Below the pieces are notes generated by a model. That model was not told the DNA's origin, searched no databases, and worked only from the letters and a program-made list of their open reading frames with translations. Of a DNA stretch of 10,575 nt, positions 1 to 6,800 are shown piece by piece. How positions within the stretch are numbered: the stretch's first letter is position 1; each line of letters begins with the position of its first letter. The position numbers were made by a program, and so were the translations under genes. This stretch comes from an uncultured Lachnospiraceae bacterium (GTDB taxonomy: Bacteria; Bacillota_A; Clostridia; Lachnospirales; Lachnospiraceae): NCBI GenBank assembly GCA_947177885.1, contig CAMWWF010000074.1:1-10575 (forward strand), written 5' to 3'.

Positions 1-235
1 GTTCCATGTCCTCCTCCGTAAAGGAAAGTGTGACACGGATCCTGATCTTGGCTCCCGCCTCCCCGAAATCATCAGGGGTTATCTTATACCCGCCGCCCAC
101 CGCGCGGATGGCGTCCAGCACGGTAGTCTTCCCGGTATTGTTCTGTCCCACCAGGATCAGGGCGTTTTCAATATCGGGAATGTACATGTCATGGATGGAT
201 TTGAAATTTTGTATACGCAGATCTGTAATCTTCAT
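1..235 (-). CDS. AAA ATPase, OLD/RecF-like ATP-dependent nuclease family (N-terminal part only)
   Basis: This is the first 78 residues of a protein that continues past the left edge of the window. The start ATG at 233-235 has AGGAG seven bases upstream. The opening MKITDLRIQNFKSI is the typical first strand of RecF/OLD/SMC-like ATPases. A Walker A motif GQNNTGKT lies at residues 30-37 (lysine 36) and is followed by the usual TTVLDAIRAV helix. In OLD-family proteins this ATPase half is followed by Walker B and often a C-terminal TOPRIM nuclease domain; neither can be seen here. It lies 57 bp downstream of the DUF1189-like gene on the same strand with no clear terminator between, so co-transcription is likely. 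The ATPase class is secure. A DNA-repair or phage-defence role is only a family-based guess. Confidence 0.82.
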   Translation of the reverse strand, partial: MKITDLRIQNFKSIHDMYIPDIENALILVGQNNTGKTTVLDAIRAVGGGYKITPDDFGEAGAKIRIRVTLSFTEEDME

Positions 236-292
236 AGGCAGGCTCCTGCAGATGATACTGCTCCCTTTTAAACAACCTTCCGTAATCGGAAA

Positions 293-1237
293 TCAATGAT
301 GATCGGGCAGTTTCGCGATCGCAAAGCCCATAAATCCTATCGTAATGACAATCCTCAGCATAAAGGGCACCGAAAAGCCCACAACGGGAATCACACTGAG
401 AAGTGTTGCCACCACAAACATCAGCACTTTGGAATACACTGCTATACGGAACAGCGCTCCTGCAGACTGCTGCTTCTTCATAACAGAGGCAATGATCAGA
501 GCGAACACCAGATAGATCGCCGCGCACAGAAAGTACCAGAAAACTCTTCCCACAAAGAAGATAATATATCCGATCACCACCAGAACCACCATAATGGGCA
601 TAAATGTATCAACGATCCAGTCTCTGCTGATCTCCAGATCGCTCCCCAAGTCGCTGAACCTGCCCTGCTGATACTCCCTGTCCTGCATGACGGAAAGACC
701 GTCCCGGCCTACCAGAAGAATGTTCCGATAACCTTCCGCCGCTATGGAAGACGCATCGTCATAGGAAAATCCACTCACTTTATCCGTCATATATATGAAT
801 GTATTGCTTTCGTCAAGTATGAAATCCTCATCAAGATATAATCTGCCGTCCTTTATCTCGAAATCCGGCAGCGCCCTCTCCCACTCGTTCCTGTCTATGG
901 AGCCAAAGCTGAATACCAGACTGACAAATGAGATCATGGTAGCGATCAGAGCCAGCAGCGTCACAAAACCGATCATGCTTCCGGTCCTGACCTTCGTCAG
1001 TCTGCCGTATTGGGGCGGCATGAAGGAAATGACAAACTGTTGGAAGATATTGGGGGCCTTCCGGGAATCCGGACCGCCGTCCGAATGATAAGCGCCGCCA
1101 TAATTGCCATAGCTGTTATTCCCGTATGGGTCTGTCTGCCGGTATGGAGCGTTCCGTTGATCTGAATTCCCCTGTTGGTATGTGTTTCCCTGCGGATCCG
1201 GATTTACATTGGTCTGTTGATTGTAGTTGTTGTCCAT
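293..1237 (-). CDS. DUF1189-like integral membrane protein with low-complexity N-terminus
   Basis: A 314-residue protein starts at ATG 1235-1237, with GAGAGGGA about six bases upstream. Residues 1-60 are a soluble tail rich in Asn, Gln, Tyr, Gly and Pro. Hydrophobic segments lie near residues 88-113, 212-232, 233-252, 268-288 and 290-309. Between the first and second is an extracytoplasmic-looking region of about 100 residues containing ALPDFEIKDGRLYLDE, the signature I associate with DUF1189 proteins of Firmicutes (roughly 250-280 residues). The function of that family is not established. The Asn/Gln/Tyr tail makes this protein longer than usual and resembles the disordered tails on other clostridial membrane proteins. 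The ATPase gene follows 57 bp downstream. Assignment to DUF1189 rests on recalled sequence pattern and membrane layout. Confidence 0.75.
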   Translation of the reverse strand: MDNNYNQQTNVNPDPQGNTYQQGNSDQRNAPYRQTDPYGNNSYGNYGGAYHSDGGPDSRKAPNIFQQFVISFMPPQYGRLTKVRTGSMIGFVTLLALIATMISFVSLVFSFGSIDRNEWERALPDFEIKDGRLYLDEDFILDESNTFIYMTDKVSGFSYDDASSIAAEGYRNILLVGRDGLSVMQDREYQQGRFSDLGSDLEISRDWIVDTFMPIMVVLVVIGYIIFFVGRVFWYFLCAAIYLVFALIIASVMKKQQSAGALFRIAVYSKVLMFVVATLLSVIPVVGFSVPFMLRIVITIGFMGFAIAKLPDHH

Positions 1238-1300
1238 TCCTGTTCCCTCTCATAATTTATTGTTTAAATCATTCTGCCATATTTACCGCAAGTTACAGGC

Positions 1301-1331
1301 AGAGCCCCGGAAAATCTGAGATTTTCGCTCT
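1301..1331. repeat. Inverted repeat in the valS to DUF1189 gap
   Basis: Perfect 8-bp arms GAAAATCT (1310-1317) and AGATTTTC (1319-1326) surround one base. Outside them AGAGC (1301-1305) and GCTCT (1327-1331) can extend the stem past a four-base bulge. No T-run follows on either strand, so it is not a standard terminator. It lies about 85 nt past the valS stop codon, inside the probable 5' leader of the DUF1189 gene. Its role is unknown. Confidence 0.4.
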
Positions 1332-1364
1332 CGCACGTCAAATCCCCGAAGAAGCATCTGCCTT

Positions 1365-1373
1365 ATTTTACCA
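1365..1373 (-). promoter_or_regulatory. Possible extended -10 promoter for the DUF1189 gene
   Basis: On the minus strand TGGTAAAAT gives an extended -10 (TG-n-TAAAAT). No good -35 lies 16-19 bp further upstream. A transcript from here would have a leader of about 120 nt before the ATG at 1237. This is a weak call from motif match alone. Confidence 0.3.
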
Positions 1374-1415
1374 TACTTTTCCGTTCTCGTACAGAAATAT
1401 CGGGAAACGCTCTTG

Positions 1416-3869
1416 CTAAGATGTGACTGTCACCCTGAATGTGCCGCCTGCCTGCAGCGTCATCTTCTTACAGGAACAGGTGGCCTTAATGTCCTCCGCC
1501 GCATCCCTGAGATCGATCTCTTTTTCAAGCTGCACACTTACTGTTTCCATTTCCTCCTTCAAAGAAAGATTATGCTCTGATTTGTATTTTCTCAACTCGG
1601 AAATGATCTTTACCGCTGTTTCCCCGACCTCAAAATCCTGATCCGCGGTTTCGGATGTGACAGGGACGGGACCGATCAGAGATCTGTGAATGGATACCGC
1701 CTCTTCCTGCCCGGCAAAGTATCCCTGATATATCTCTTCCGTCACATGGGGGATATATATGGCAAAGCATTTCAGCATCCCCAGCAGGGTGTGATAGGAC
1801 GCGTACAGCCCGGACTTTCTTGCATTCTCCCCGTAGATCTCAGGCTTGTATACCCTGTTTTTAATGATCTCGATATAATCATCACAGAAGCTCCAGAAGA
1901 ATTTCTCAAGCTCCCCAAGAGCAAGCCCTATCTCATACTTTGCAAGATATTTCTCAAAGCGGGCAAGCATTCTGTTATAGGAGCTCATCACCCACCGGTC
2001 CATGACCAGGAGCTCCACTTCCTCTTCCCTGTGAAACGGGTTCAGCATTACCGGATTGCCGTTATCGTCCTTTTTCTCAAATCCCTCCAGCTGCAGGATC
2101 ACAAATTTAGCCGCATTCCACACCTTATTGATCAGCTTGTTGGCATTTCTGAATTCCTCTTCGGAAAAGACAATATCATTTCCCAGACTTCCGGATGCGG
2201 CCCAGAGTCTGACCGCGTCCGCCGAAACCTCTCTGATCAGCTCCGCCGGCTCCAGACTGGAATTCCCTTTTTTCTTGCTGAACTTCTCTCCTTTGGAGGC
2301 CATCACATGCCCCGATATCATCACGTCATTCCAGGGAATCCTTTCCGTGTGATACAAGCTTTTCACAATGGTGTAAAAGTCCCAGGTCCGGATGATATCA
2401 TGGGCGTTGGGCCTTAAGCTCATAGGCGACATATCCTTCCGGAACAGATCGTCTCTGTACCAGTCCAGATTGATCAGCGGCGTGACGGAGGATGTGGCCC
2501 AGGTATCCATAATGTCCTTCTCCGGTTCAAAATCGCCGCAGCCGCAACTGCATTTTCCTGCCGGTCTGTCCTTTAACGGATTGACGGGCAGCTCTTCTGT
2601 CTCTGGAACCATTACCTCTCCGCAGGATCTGCAATACCATACGGGAAAGGGCACTCCGAAATATCTCTGTCTCGAGATACACCAGTCCCATTCCAGATTC
2701 TCAACCCAGTTCGTGTACCGGGCCTGCATATGCGCCGGGTACCAGTTGATCTTGTTTCCTGCCTCAATATACGCTTCCTTGTTGGAAAGGATGTCAATGA
2801 ACCACTGCTTTTTAATGGTGATCTCCATAGGAGTTCCGCATCTTTCATGTGTAGCCACATTATGGGCGATCTCCTCCTGCCTGATCATATGCCCCTCCCG
2901 GATCAGATCCTCTATCATGGCCTTTCTGGCGTCCGGTACGGACATCCCCGCATATTTTCCGCACAGCGGGGACATGGTGCCGTCCGGAAGGATTGCCTCT
3001 TTGAACTCCAGCTTATGCTTTTTGTACCATTCCAGATCCGTCAGGTCGCCGAAGGTACAGCACATAACCACACCGGAGCCCTTCCCCGATTCCACCCTGT
3101 CATCTTCCATGACCGGAACCGTAAAGCCAAAAAGCGGTACCTGTATCTTCCTGCCCAAAAGATGCCTGTTCTTTTCATCTTCCGGATGGATAAAGATGCA
3201 CTGGCAGGCCGCCAGCAACTCCGGTCTGGTGGTCGCGATCTCCACGTATTCCCCGTCCGTTCCGTCTGTAAAAAATTTCAGATAGTGAAAGACCGACGGA
3301 ATTTCCTTTGTCTCCAGCTCCGCCTGAGCTATGGCTGTCCGACATTCCGTACACCACAGTGCCGGTGCTTCCGAGAAGTATACTTTTTTCTTTTTGTACA
3401 GATCGATAAATGATTTCTGGGAGGTGATCTGGGCCTTCGGACTGATCGTGGAATACTCATGCTCCCAGTCACAGCTGAATCCTGCGGAGAGAAACAGCTC
3501 TTTAAACTGCTTCTCCAGTTTCTCTGTTTCGTTCAGGCACAGCTCAGTGAAATGTTCCCTTGTGGTTTCGTGGGCTTTGATCCCATGAGTCTTCTCAACC
3601 AGTCTCTCCGTGGGCAGGCCGTTGTCGTCAAATCCGAAAGGATAAAAGACATTATATCCCTTCATTCTCTTATATCTTGCCATAAACTCCGCCTGGGAGT
3701 AGGAAAAGATATGGCCCGTATGGATCTTCCCGTTCACGGTCGGCGGCGGTGTGTCGATGGAATAAACCGGCTGCCCTGAATCCGTGTCAAACCGATAGAG
3801 CCCTTTCTCCTGCCAGAAATCCTGCCATTTCTTTTCCGATTCGGATGCCTTATATTTCTTTGAAAGCAT
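1416..3869 (-). CDS. valS: Valyl-tRNA synthetase, archaeal/rickettsial-type short form
   Basis: This 817-residue class Ia aminoacyl-tRNA synthetase charges tRNA-Val in the cytoplasm. I chose the ATG at 3867-3869 because GGAGGG lies eight bases upstream; the frame stays open to an ATG at 3896 that has no ribosome site. PPPTVNGKIHTGH at residues 41-53 holds the HIGH-type motif. ATTRPELL near residues 212-219 marks the CP1 editing domain. Cysteine pairs near 173/176 and 413/416, with 440/442/444, look like zinc ribbons. The DTWATSS segment and KFSKKKGN (529-536, the KMSKS position) complete the active site. The anticodon-binding helical domain occupies roughly 620-730. The protein lacks the C-terminal coiled-coil arm of ordinary bacterial ValRS (about 880 residues or more), and the sequence style matches the subtype found in archaea, Rickettsia and some spirochaetes. 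An upstream T-box regulates it. Confidence 0.95.
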   Translation of the reverse strand: MLSKKYKASESEKKWQDFWQEKGLYRFDTDSGQPVYSIDTPPPTVNGKIHTGHIFSYSQAEFMARYKRMKGYNVFYPFGFDDNGLPTERLVEKTHGIKAHETTREHFTELCLNETEKLEKQFKELFLSAGFSCDWEHEYSTISPKAQITSQKSFIDLYKKKKVYFSEAPALWCTECRTAIAQAELETKEIPSVFHYLKFFTDGTDGEYVEIATTRPELLAACQCIFIHPEDEKNRHLLGRKIQVPLFGFTVPVMEDDRVESGKGSGVVMCCTFGDLTDLEWYKKHKLEFKEAILPDGTMSPLCGKYAGMSVPDARKAMIEDLIREGHMIRQEEIAHNVATHERCGTPMEITIKKQWFIDILSNKEAYIEAGNKINWYPAHMQARYTNWVENLEWDWCISRQRYFGVPFPVWYCRSCGEVMVPETEELPVNPLKDRPAGKCSCGCGDFEPEKDIMDTWATSSVTPLINLDWYRDDLFRKDMSPMSLRPNAHDIIRTWDFYTIVKSLYHTERIPWNDVMISGHVMASKGEKFSKKKGNSSLEPAELIREVSADAVRLWAASGSLGNDIVFSEEEFRNANKLINKVWNAAKFVILQLEGFEKKDDNGNPVMLNPFHREEEVELLVMDRWVMSSYNRMLARFEKYLAKYEIGLALGELEKFFWSFCDDYIEIIKNRVYKPEIYGENARKSGLYASYHTLLGMLKCFAIYIPHVTEEIYQGYFAGQEEAVSIHRSLIGPVPVTSETADQDFEVGETAVKIISELRKYKSEHNLSLKEEMETVSVQLEKEIDLRDAAEDIKATCSCKKMTLQAGGTFRVTVTS

Positions 3870-3928
3870 AAATATGTCCCTCCATTCAAATGTCATTTTA
3901 TTGTATTAACCGTAAAAGTTCCGACTCC

Positions 3929-4067
3929 CGGACGCTTACTCATGATGGTGCGATCAGCTGCATGGGAGTTCAGTTCCGCAACTGCCCTGTCGGCGCCTTA
4001 AGCGGCAGAGCCATTTCGGCCATTCCCGCGTCCGAAACACTGCGGGCGCTGGCCGGACTGGCGTCCG
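3929..4067 (-). other. GC-rich, potentially structured RNA segment between the T-box terminator and valS
   Basis: This transcribed stretch begins one base after the T-run of the T-box terminator. In RNA sense CGGACGC (4067-4061) can pair with GCGTCCG (3935-3929), closing the whole segment. Inside, GGCCA (4054-4050) pairs with TGGCC (4022-4018), enclosing CCCGC (4046-4042) with GCGGG (4029-4025). CTGCC (4008-4004) can pair with GGCAG (3986-3982), or CAGTT (3984-3980) with AACTG (3975-3971). The longest convincing coding candidate is a 17-codon ORF without a ribosome site. I recognise no named RNA family. The pairings were read by eye and may reflect high GC content. Confidence 0.4.
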
Positions 4068-4109
4068 AAAAAAAACAGCCCTTAATAACATATGTTATTA
4101 AGGGCTGTT
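4068..4109 (-). terminator. T-box intrinsic terminator of valS
   Basis: Positions 4074-4109 are a perfect 36-bp palindrome whose RNA-sense arm starts AACAGCCCTTAATAACAT. Eight consecutive T follow on the minus strand (4075-4068, the first also belonging to the stem). It stands directly after the T-box sequence, as expected for the terminator that uncharged tRNA binding prevents. Confidence 0.93.
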
Positions 4110-4301
4110 CAACGCGGTACCACCTTAAAGTTACTCATCTTGTTCGCTAACGTGAACGACTCCGGCATATACTACCTTGACTTTCTCATATATGCAGCTC
4201 CAAAGCCACGTTCAGGATCTATTGCCTGAGATTCTTTCACCAACCGAATCCCTCTCTGATGGTTTTCAATCCCTACTCATCTTCTTCTGCGCTTTTCCGT
4301 A

Positions 4302-4307
4302 TTTATA
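4302..4307 (-). promoter_or_regulatory. Possible proximal -10 element just before T-box stem I
   Basis: TATAAA on the minus strand would start transcription near 4295, only a few bases before stem I begins at 4290. No convincing -35 lies 17 bp upstream. It would explain the unusually long 5' extension if the distal promoter is not the main one, but it is weaker than the promoter at 4441-4469. Confidence 0.25.
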
Positions 4308-4440
4308 CCCGCGGTCACAAAAAAACTGCCATGCAACCCGGCTCACGAGTGAGAGGTGCTTCGGACAAAGCATCCGATTTCATCGCTCATGAGTATTGAA
4401 TAGGACCGCTCTCCCGGGTGAGCGGAATTCATTTACAAAG

Positions 4441-4469
4441 ATTAAATAACAGAACCGGAAAAAAGTCAA
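4441..4469 (-). promoter_or_regulatory. Sigma-70-type promoter of the valS leader
   Basis: On the minus strand TTGACT (4469-4464) and TTTAAT (4446-4441) are separated by exactly 17 bp. Transcription would start near 4435. The element lies between the stop of the response regulator gene (4523) and the T-box leader, so valS has its own promoter. Confidence 0.75.
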
Positions 4470-4522
4470 GCTGTTTTTTCTGCGACTTCCATGCTCTCCC
4501 GATGATATCGCTTTTCCCGGGA

Positions 4523-5242
4523 TCAGATTCCTTTCATCATACGGGTAGACATGAGACAGGTCTCTCCGTTGACAAAACAGATGGTCCGGGTCTTTGTATC
4601 CACCTCTTTGATGTTATTTCTGTTCACAAGAAAGGAGCGGTGGCAGCGGACGAAGCTGTCATCCAGCGTGTTCTCCAGATCTTTCATCATACCGGAGAAT
4701 TCTATCTGACGGTCTTTGGCATGCAGAACGACCTTGTGGATATTTCCGGAGGTTTCAAAAAAGAGAATATCCTGATAATCAACGCTGATCTTCCGCTCTC
4801 CGATCCTGATCGTATAGGTTTTGCAAACCTTATTTGTCTGCAGGGTATGGCGCTCCCAGGCGTGAAGCAGGCACTCCCGGATCTTTACTTTTGCCTCGGC
4901 GGGATTATCTTTCAGAACGAAATCCATTGCCTCCACCTGATACTGGAATGTCATATAGCTCAATTCCGAGTGGGCGGTTATAAATATGATGAAGCAGCGG
5001 GGATCGAATTTTCTGATCTGCCGGGCCAGCTGCATTCCGTTCATGTCACATTTCAGATCAATGTCAAGAAAATAAATCCCCGTAACGCGGCTGTTCCGGA
5101 CCGCCTCCAGCAATTCATGGGGATCGGCAGTGTCAAGGGCAAGCTGCATATCCAGCTCTTCCATCAACACCGTATTATGAATGATCTGCACAACAGCCTC
5201 CCGCTGTGCGGCATCGTCTTCACACACATAAATATGAAGCAT
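4523..5242 (-). CDS. AgrA-like LytTR response regulator
   Basis: A 239-residue cytoplasmic response regulator starts at ATG 5240-5242, with AAAGGAG four bases upstream; the frame is open further back but over kinase coding sequence. Residues 1-125 are the receiver: acidic residues D9-D10 and the phospho-acceptor D60 in YFLDIDL. The segment FITAHSELSYMTFQYQVEAM (88-107) closely follows staphylococcal AgrA. The LytTR DNA-binding domain covers about 145-239, with FFETSGNIHK (H169), VRCHRSFLVNRNNI and TCLMSTR (R234). Cys200 and Cys229 match in position and spacing the Cys199/Cys228 redox pair known in AgrA. The kinase stop TAA is one base before this ATG, and the ribosome site lies inside the kinase gene, so the two are translationally coupled. 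Target genes are unknown; the divergent esterase gene is one candidate. Confidence 0.93.
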   Translation of the reverse strand: MLHIYVCEDDAAQREAVVQIIHNTVLMEELDMQLALDTADPHELLEAVRNSRVTGIYFLDIDLKCDMNGMQLARQIRKFDPRCFIIFITAHSELSYMTFQYQVEAMDFVLKDNPAEAKVKIRECLLHAWERHTLQTNKVCKTYTIRIGERKISVDYQDILFFETSGNIHKVVLHAKDRQIEFSGMMKDLENTLDDSFVRCHRSFLVNRNNIKEVDTKTRTICFVNGETCLMSTRMMKGI

Positions 5243-5243
5243 A

Positions 5244-6554
5244 TTACTCCTTTCCCCCGGCAATCTCCAGACACTGCGTAAAGCAGCCCTCCTGTCTGGC
5301 GGTTTCCCATAGTATATTGTCATACGGACAGATTATTTTCTGCGCATTTGCAAGCCCGATCCCCGCATGGCCCTGTTTTGTGGTAAACCCCTGCTGTTTC
5401 AGTTTATGCAGTTCCGGATCGCTGTTCCCCAGACTGTTGCTGATCATGATCGCAACGGTGTCCGGATTTTGGAGGATCGTCAATCCCACCTCCGGATGCG
5501 CCGCTTCCATGGCCGCTTCCACGGCGTTGTCCAGGAAGATCCCGAGAATCCGGGCCAGGTCCACCGTATCCATGGCAAAACAGGAGATGCGGTCGGGAAC
5601 GGCAATGGTAACGTCGATCCCCATTTCATGCGCATGGATCATTTTGGCGGAAAGAAGACTCTTGATCTCCAACACCTCGATATTGCCAAGCTGATTCAGC
5701 TTACAATCTCCCTGTGTGATCAGATGTTTGGTGGGGAGGATCTTTTCTTCAAAGAAGTCCCTCAGCTTTGCCATATCGCCGTTCTCGATATAACCGGACA
5801 GCGATGCCAGGATATTGATGTAATCGTGCTTAAAGGACCTCAGTCCGTCATACATGGCTTCCAGATTGCGCGTGTAATCCTGTAAATCCTGAAATGCCCT
5901 TTGCCTGGTTTCCGTCAGCGTTTTTTCCCGGTAGGCCCGAAACATCGAAAGAGACAGAAAAACCGCCACCAGAAAGTAGCCCGCAAAGAGCAGCGCATTA
6001 TAATAGATCCGGCCGGCAGCCGAAGCTGCTCCCCTGACACCCGTGTGAAAGAAAAACACGATCAGAAACAGAAGCAGGGCCGCATCGATCAGATACCATA
6101 CCTGTCGGATCTGCAGCACGCCCTTCCGGTTCCGCAATCCCCGCCGTATGGCCTTCCCACACAGCAGCGTGATGATATAGTGCAGTATCACCTGGAGAAC
6201 CGCAGCACAAATCACGACACCGGGATCCGCCTGCGAAGGGTCAAAGGAAAACAGATGCCGCAGACCCGAAAACACATTGTCCAGAATAACGGCAAATACG
6301 CACCCGAAAAGACCCATACAGATATTTTCCGGGCGGGTATCCCGATAAGCCACCAGTCCGTATAAGCAAACCGTCAGCAGAACACAGAACAGCCCATATT
6401 GCCTGAATGTCAACAGGGGTATGGGAAATGCGGCTAAAAGCACCAGAGCATAAAGCGCCGCAAAACCTTTGAATCCCATTTTCTGCGGCCAGACATTACA
6501 TATCGTGACCGCGAACAGGAAAAAAGGATATAACAAAGAAAGATGAGGATTCAT
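5244..6554 (-). CDS. AgrC-like sensor histidine kinase (GHKL ATPase)
   Basis: A 436-residue membrane sensor kinase probably phosphorylates the adjacent response regulator. I place the start at ATG 6552-6554 because AAGGAGG lies nine bases upstream; an in-frame ATG at 6608 has no such site. Residues 1-205 are hydrophobic, with about six membrane segments, the usual AgrC layout. A linker helix leads to the phospho-acceptor H243 in SFKHDYINIL. The GHKL ATP-binding domain follows, with N box LDNAVEA (N343) and the glycine loop GHAGIGLAN (395-403). Length and order match AgrC of the HPK10 type. These kinases normally sense a cyclic autoinducing peptide made by AgrB/AgrD, but neither gene is nearby, so the ligand is unknown. 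The TAA stop is one base from the regulator start. Confidence 0.93.
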   Translation of the reverse strand: MNPHLSLLYPFFLFAVTICNVWPQKMGFKGFAALYALVLLAAFPIPLLTFRQYGLFCVLLTVCLYGLVAYRDTRPENICMGLFGCVFAVILDNVFSGLRHLFSFDPSQADPGVVICAAVLQVILHYIITLLCGKAIRRGLRNRKGVLQIRQVWYLIDAALLLFLIVFFFHTGVRGAASAAGRIYYNALLFAGYFLVAVFLSLSMFRAYREKTLTETRQRAFQDLQDYTRNLEAMYDGLRSFKHDYINILASLSGYIENGDMAKLRDFFEEKILPTKHLITQGDCKLNQLGNIEVLEIKSLLSAKMIHAHEMGIDVTIAVPDRISCFAMDTVDLARILGIFLDNAVEAAMEAAHPEVGLTILQNPDTVAIMISNSLGNSDPELHKLKQQGFTTKQGHAGIGLANAQKIICPYDNILWETARQEGCFTQCLEIAGGKE

Positions 6555-6633
6555 TTCGGATTTCCTCCTTCCAGTGATCCATCCGGAAATTGGAGTTGCG
6601 GGCTGCATGGAATATCAGCTCACAAGCATATGT

Positions 6634-6663
6634 ATTGTAGCGGATTGCCCCCCCTGCTGTCAA
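6634..6663 (-). promoter_or_regulatory. Sigma-70 promoter of the kinase/regulator operon
   Basis: On the minus strand a consensus -35 TTGACA (6663-6658) and -10 TACAAT (6639-6634) are separated by 18 bp. The spacer contains a run of seven G (6654-6648). Transcription would begin near 6627, giving a leader of about 75 nt before the kinase ATG. Confidence 0.8.
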
Positions 6664-6769
6664 GCATGCCGCAAAAATGACGAATAACTGCTGTTTCAGA
6701 GGAGATCAGGAAGCGTTTATTCGCGCCACCGGGTGTTTTGCGACAGTTCCGGAAAAATACTGTTTTATA

Positions 6770-6778
6770 TGTTATACT
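6770..6778 (+). promoter_or_regulatory. Extended -10 promoter of the esterase gene
   Basis: TGTTATACT is an extended -10 (TG-n-TATACT). No good -35 lies 17 bp upstream. Transcription would begin near 6785 and give a leader of about 120 nt that contains three small inverted repeats. It lies about 107 bp from the divergent kinase promoter. Confidence 0.5.
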
Positions 6779-6800
6779 GTGTCCATATGTAAGTCATATA

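Larger units (their letters stand above)
4068..4435 (-). promoter_or_regulatory. T-box riboswitch leader of valS
   Basis: This leader reads uncharged tRNA and lets transcription continue into valS when charging is low. Stem I spans about 4290-4194: GCAG (4290-4287) pairs with CTGC (4197-4194), and it contains GATGAGTAGG (about 4281-4272), AGAGAGG, GGTTGGTGAAAG and GAAC-GTG-GCTTTGGAG. The trinucleotide after GAAC, GTG at 4209-4207, is the likely specifier and is a valine codon. A further stem pairs GCATATA (4195-4189) with TATATGC (4171-4165). The canonical T-box AAGGTGGTACCGCG lies at 4126-4113, followed by the terminator. About 140 nt upstream of stem I is an extra 5' region with several small hairpins, such as CCGCTC/GAGCGG at 4425-4406. 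Identification is by motif; the exact 5' end is inferred from the promoter. Confidence 0.93.

Noticed and set aside
278..291. Small hairpin TTCCG-TAAT-CGGAA after the DUF1189 gene as a terminator
   Set aside because: The stem is only five pairs and the following minus-strand sequence lacks a T-run, so read-through into the ATPase gene is more likely.
296..841. Plus-strand open frame of 181 codons
   Set aside because: It is antisense to the DUF1189-like gene, and its histidine- and arginine-rich translation looks like a reading-frame shadow.
2392..3285. Long open frame of 297 codons on the plus strand
   Set aside because: It lies wholly opposite the well-supported valS coding sequence, has no ribosome site, and its translation has no recognisable domain.
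3890..4150. Plus-strand open frame of 86 codons across the valS leader
   Set aside because: Its C-terminal part is the reverse complement of the T-box and terminator, and there is no ribosome site. A conserved coding signal in 3925-4067 cannot be excluded, but the RNA interpretation fits the context better.
4500..4522. Terminator directly after the response regulator
   Set aside because: A TCCCG/CGGGA stem is possible, but it is weak with a 16-base loop and is not followed by T residues.
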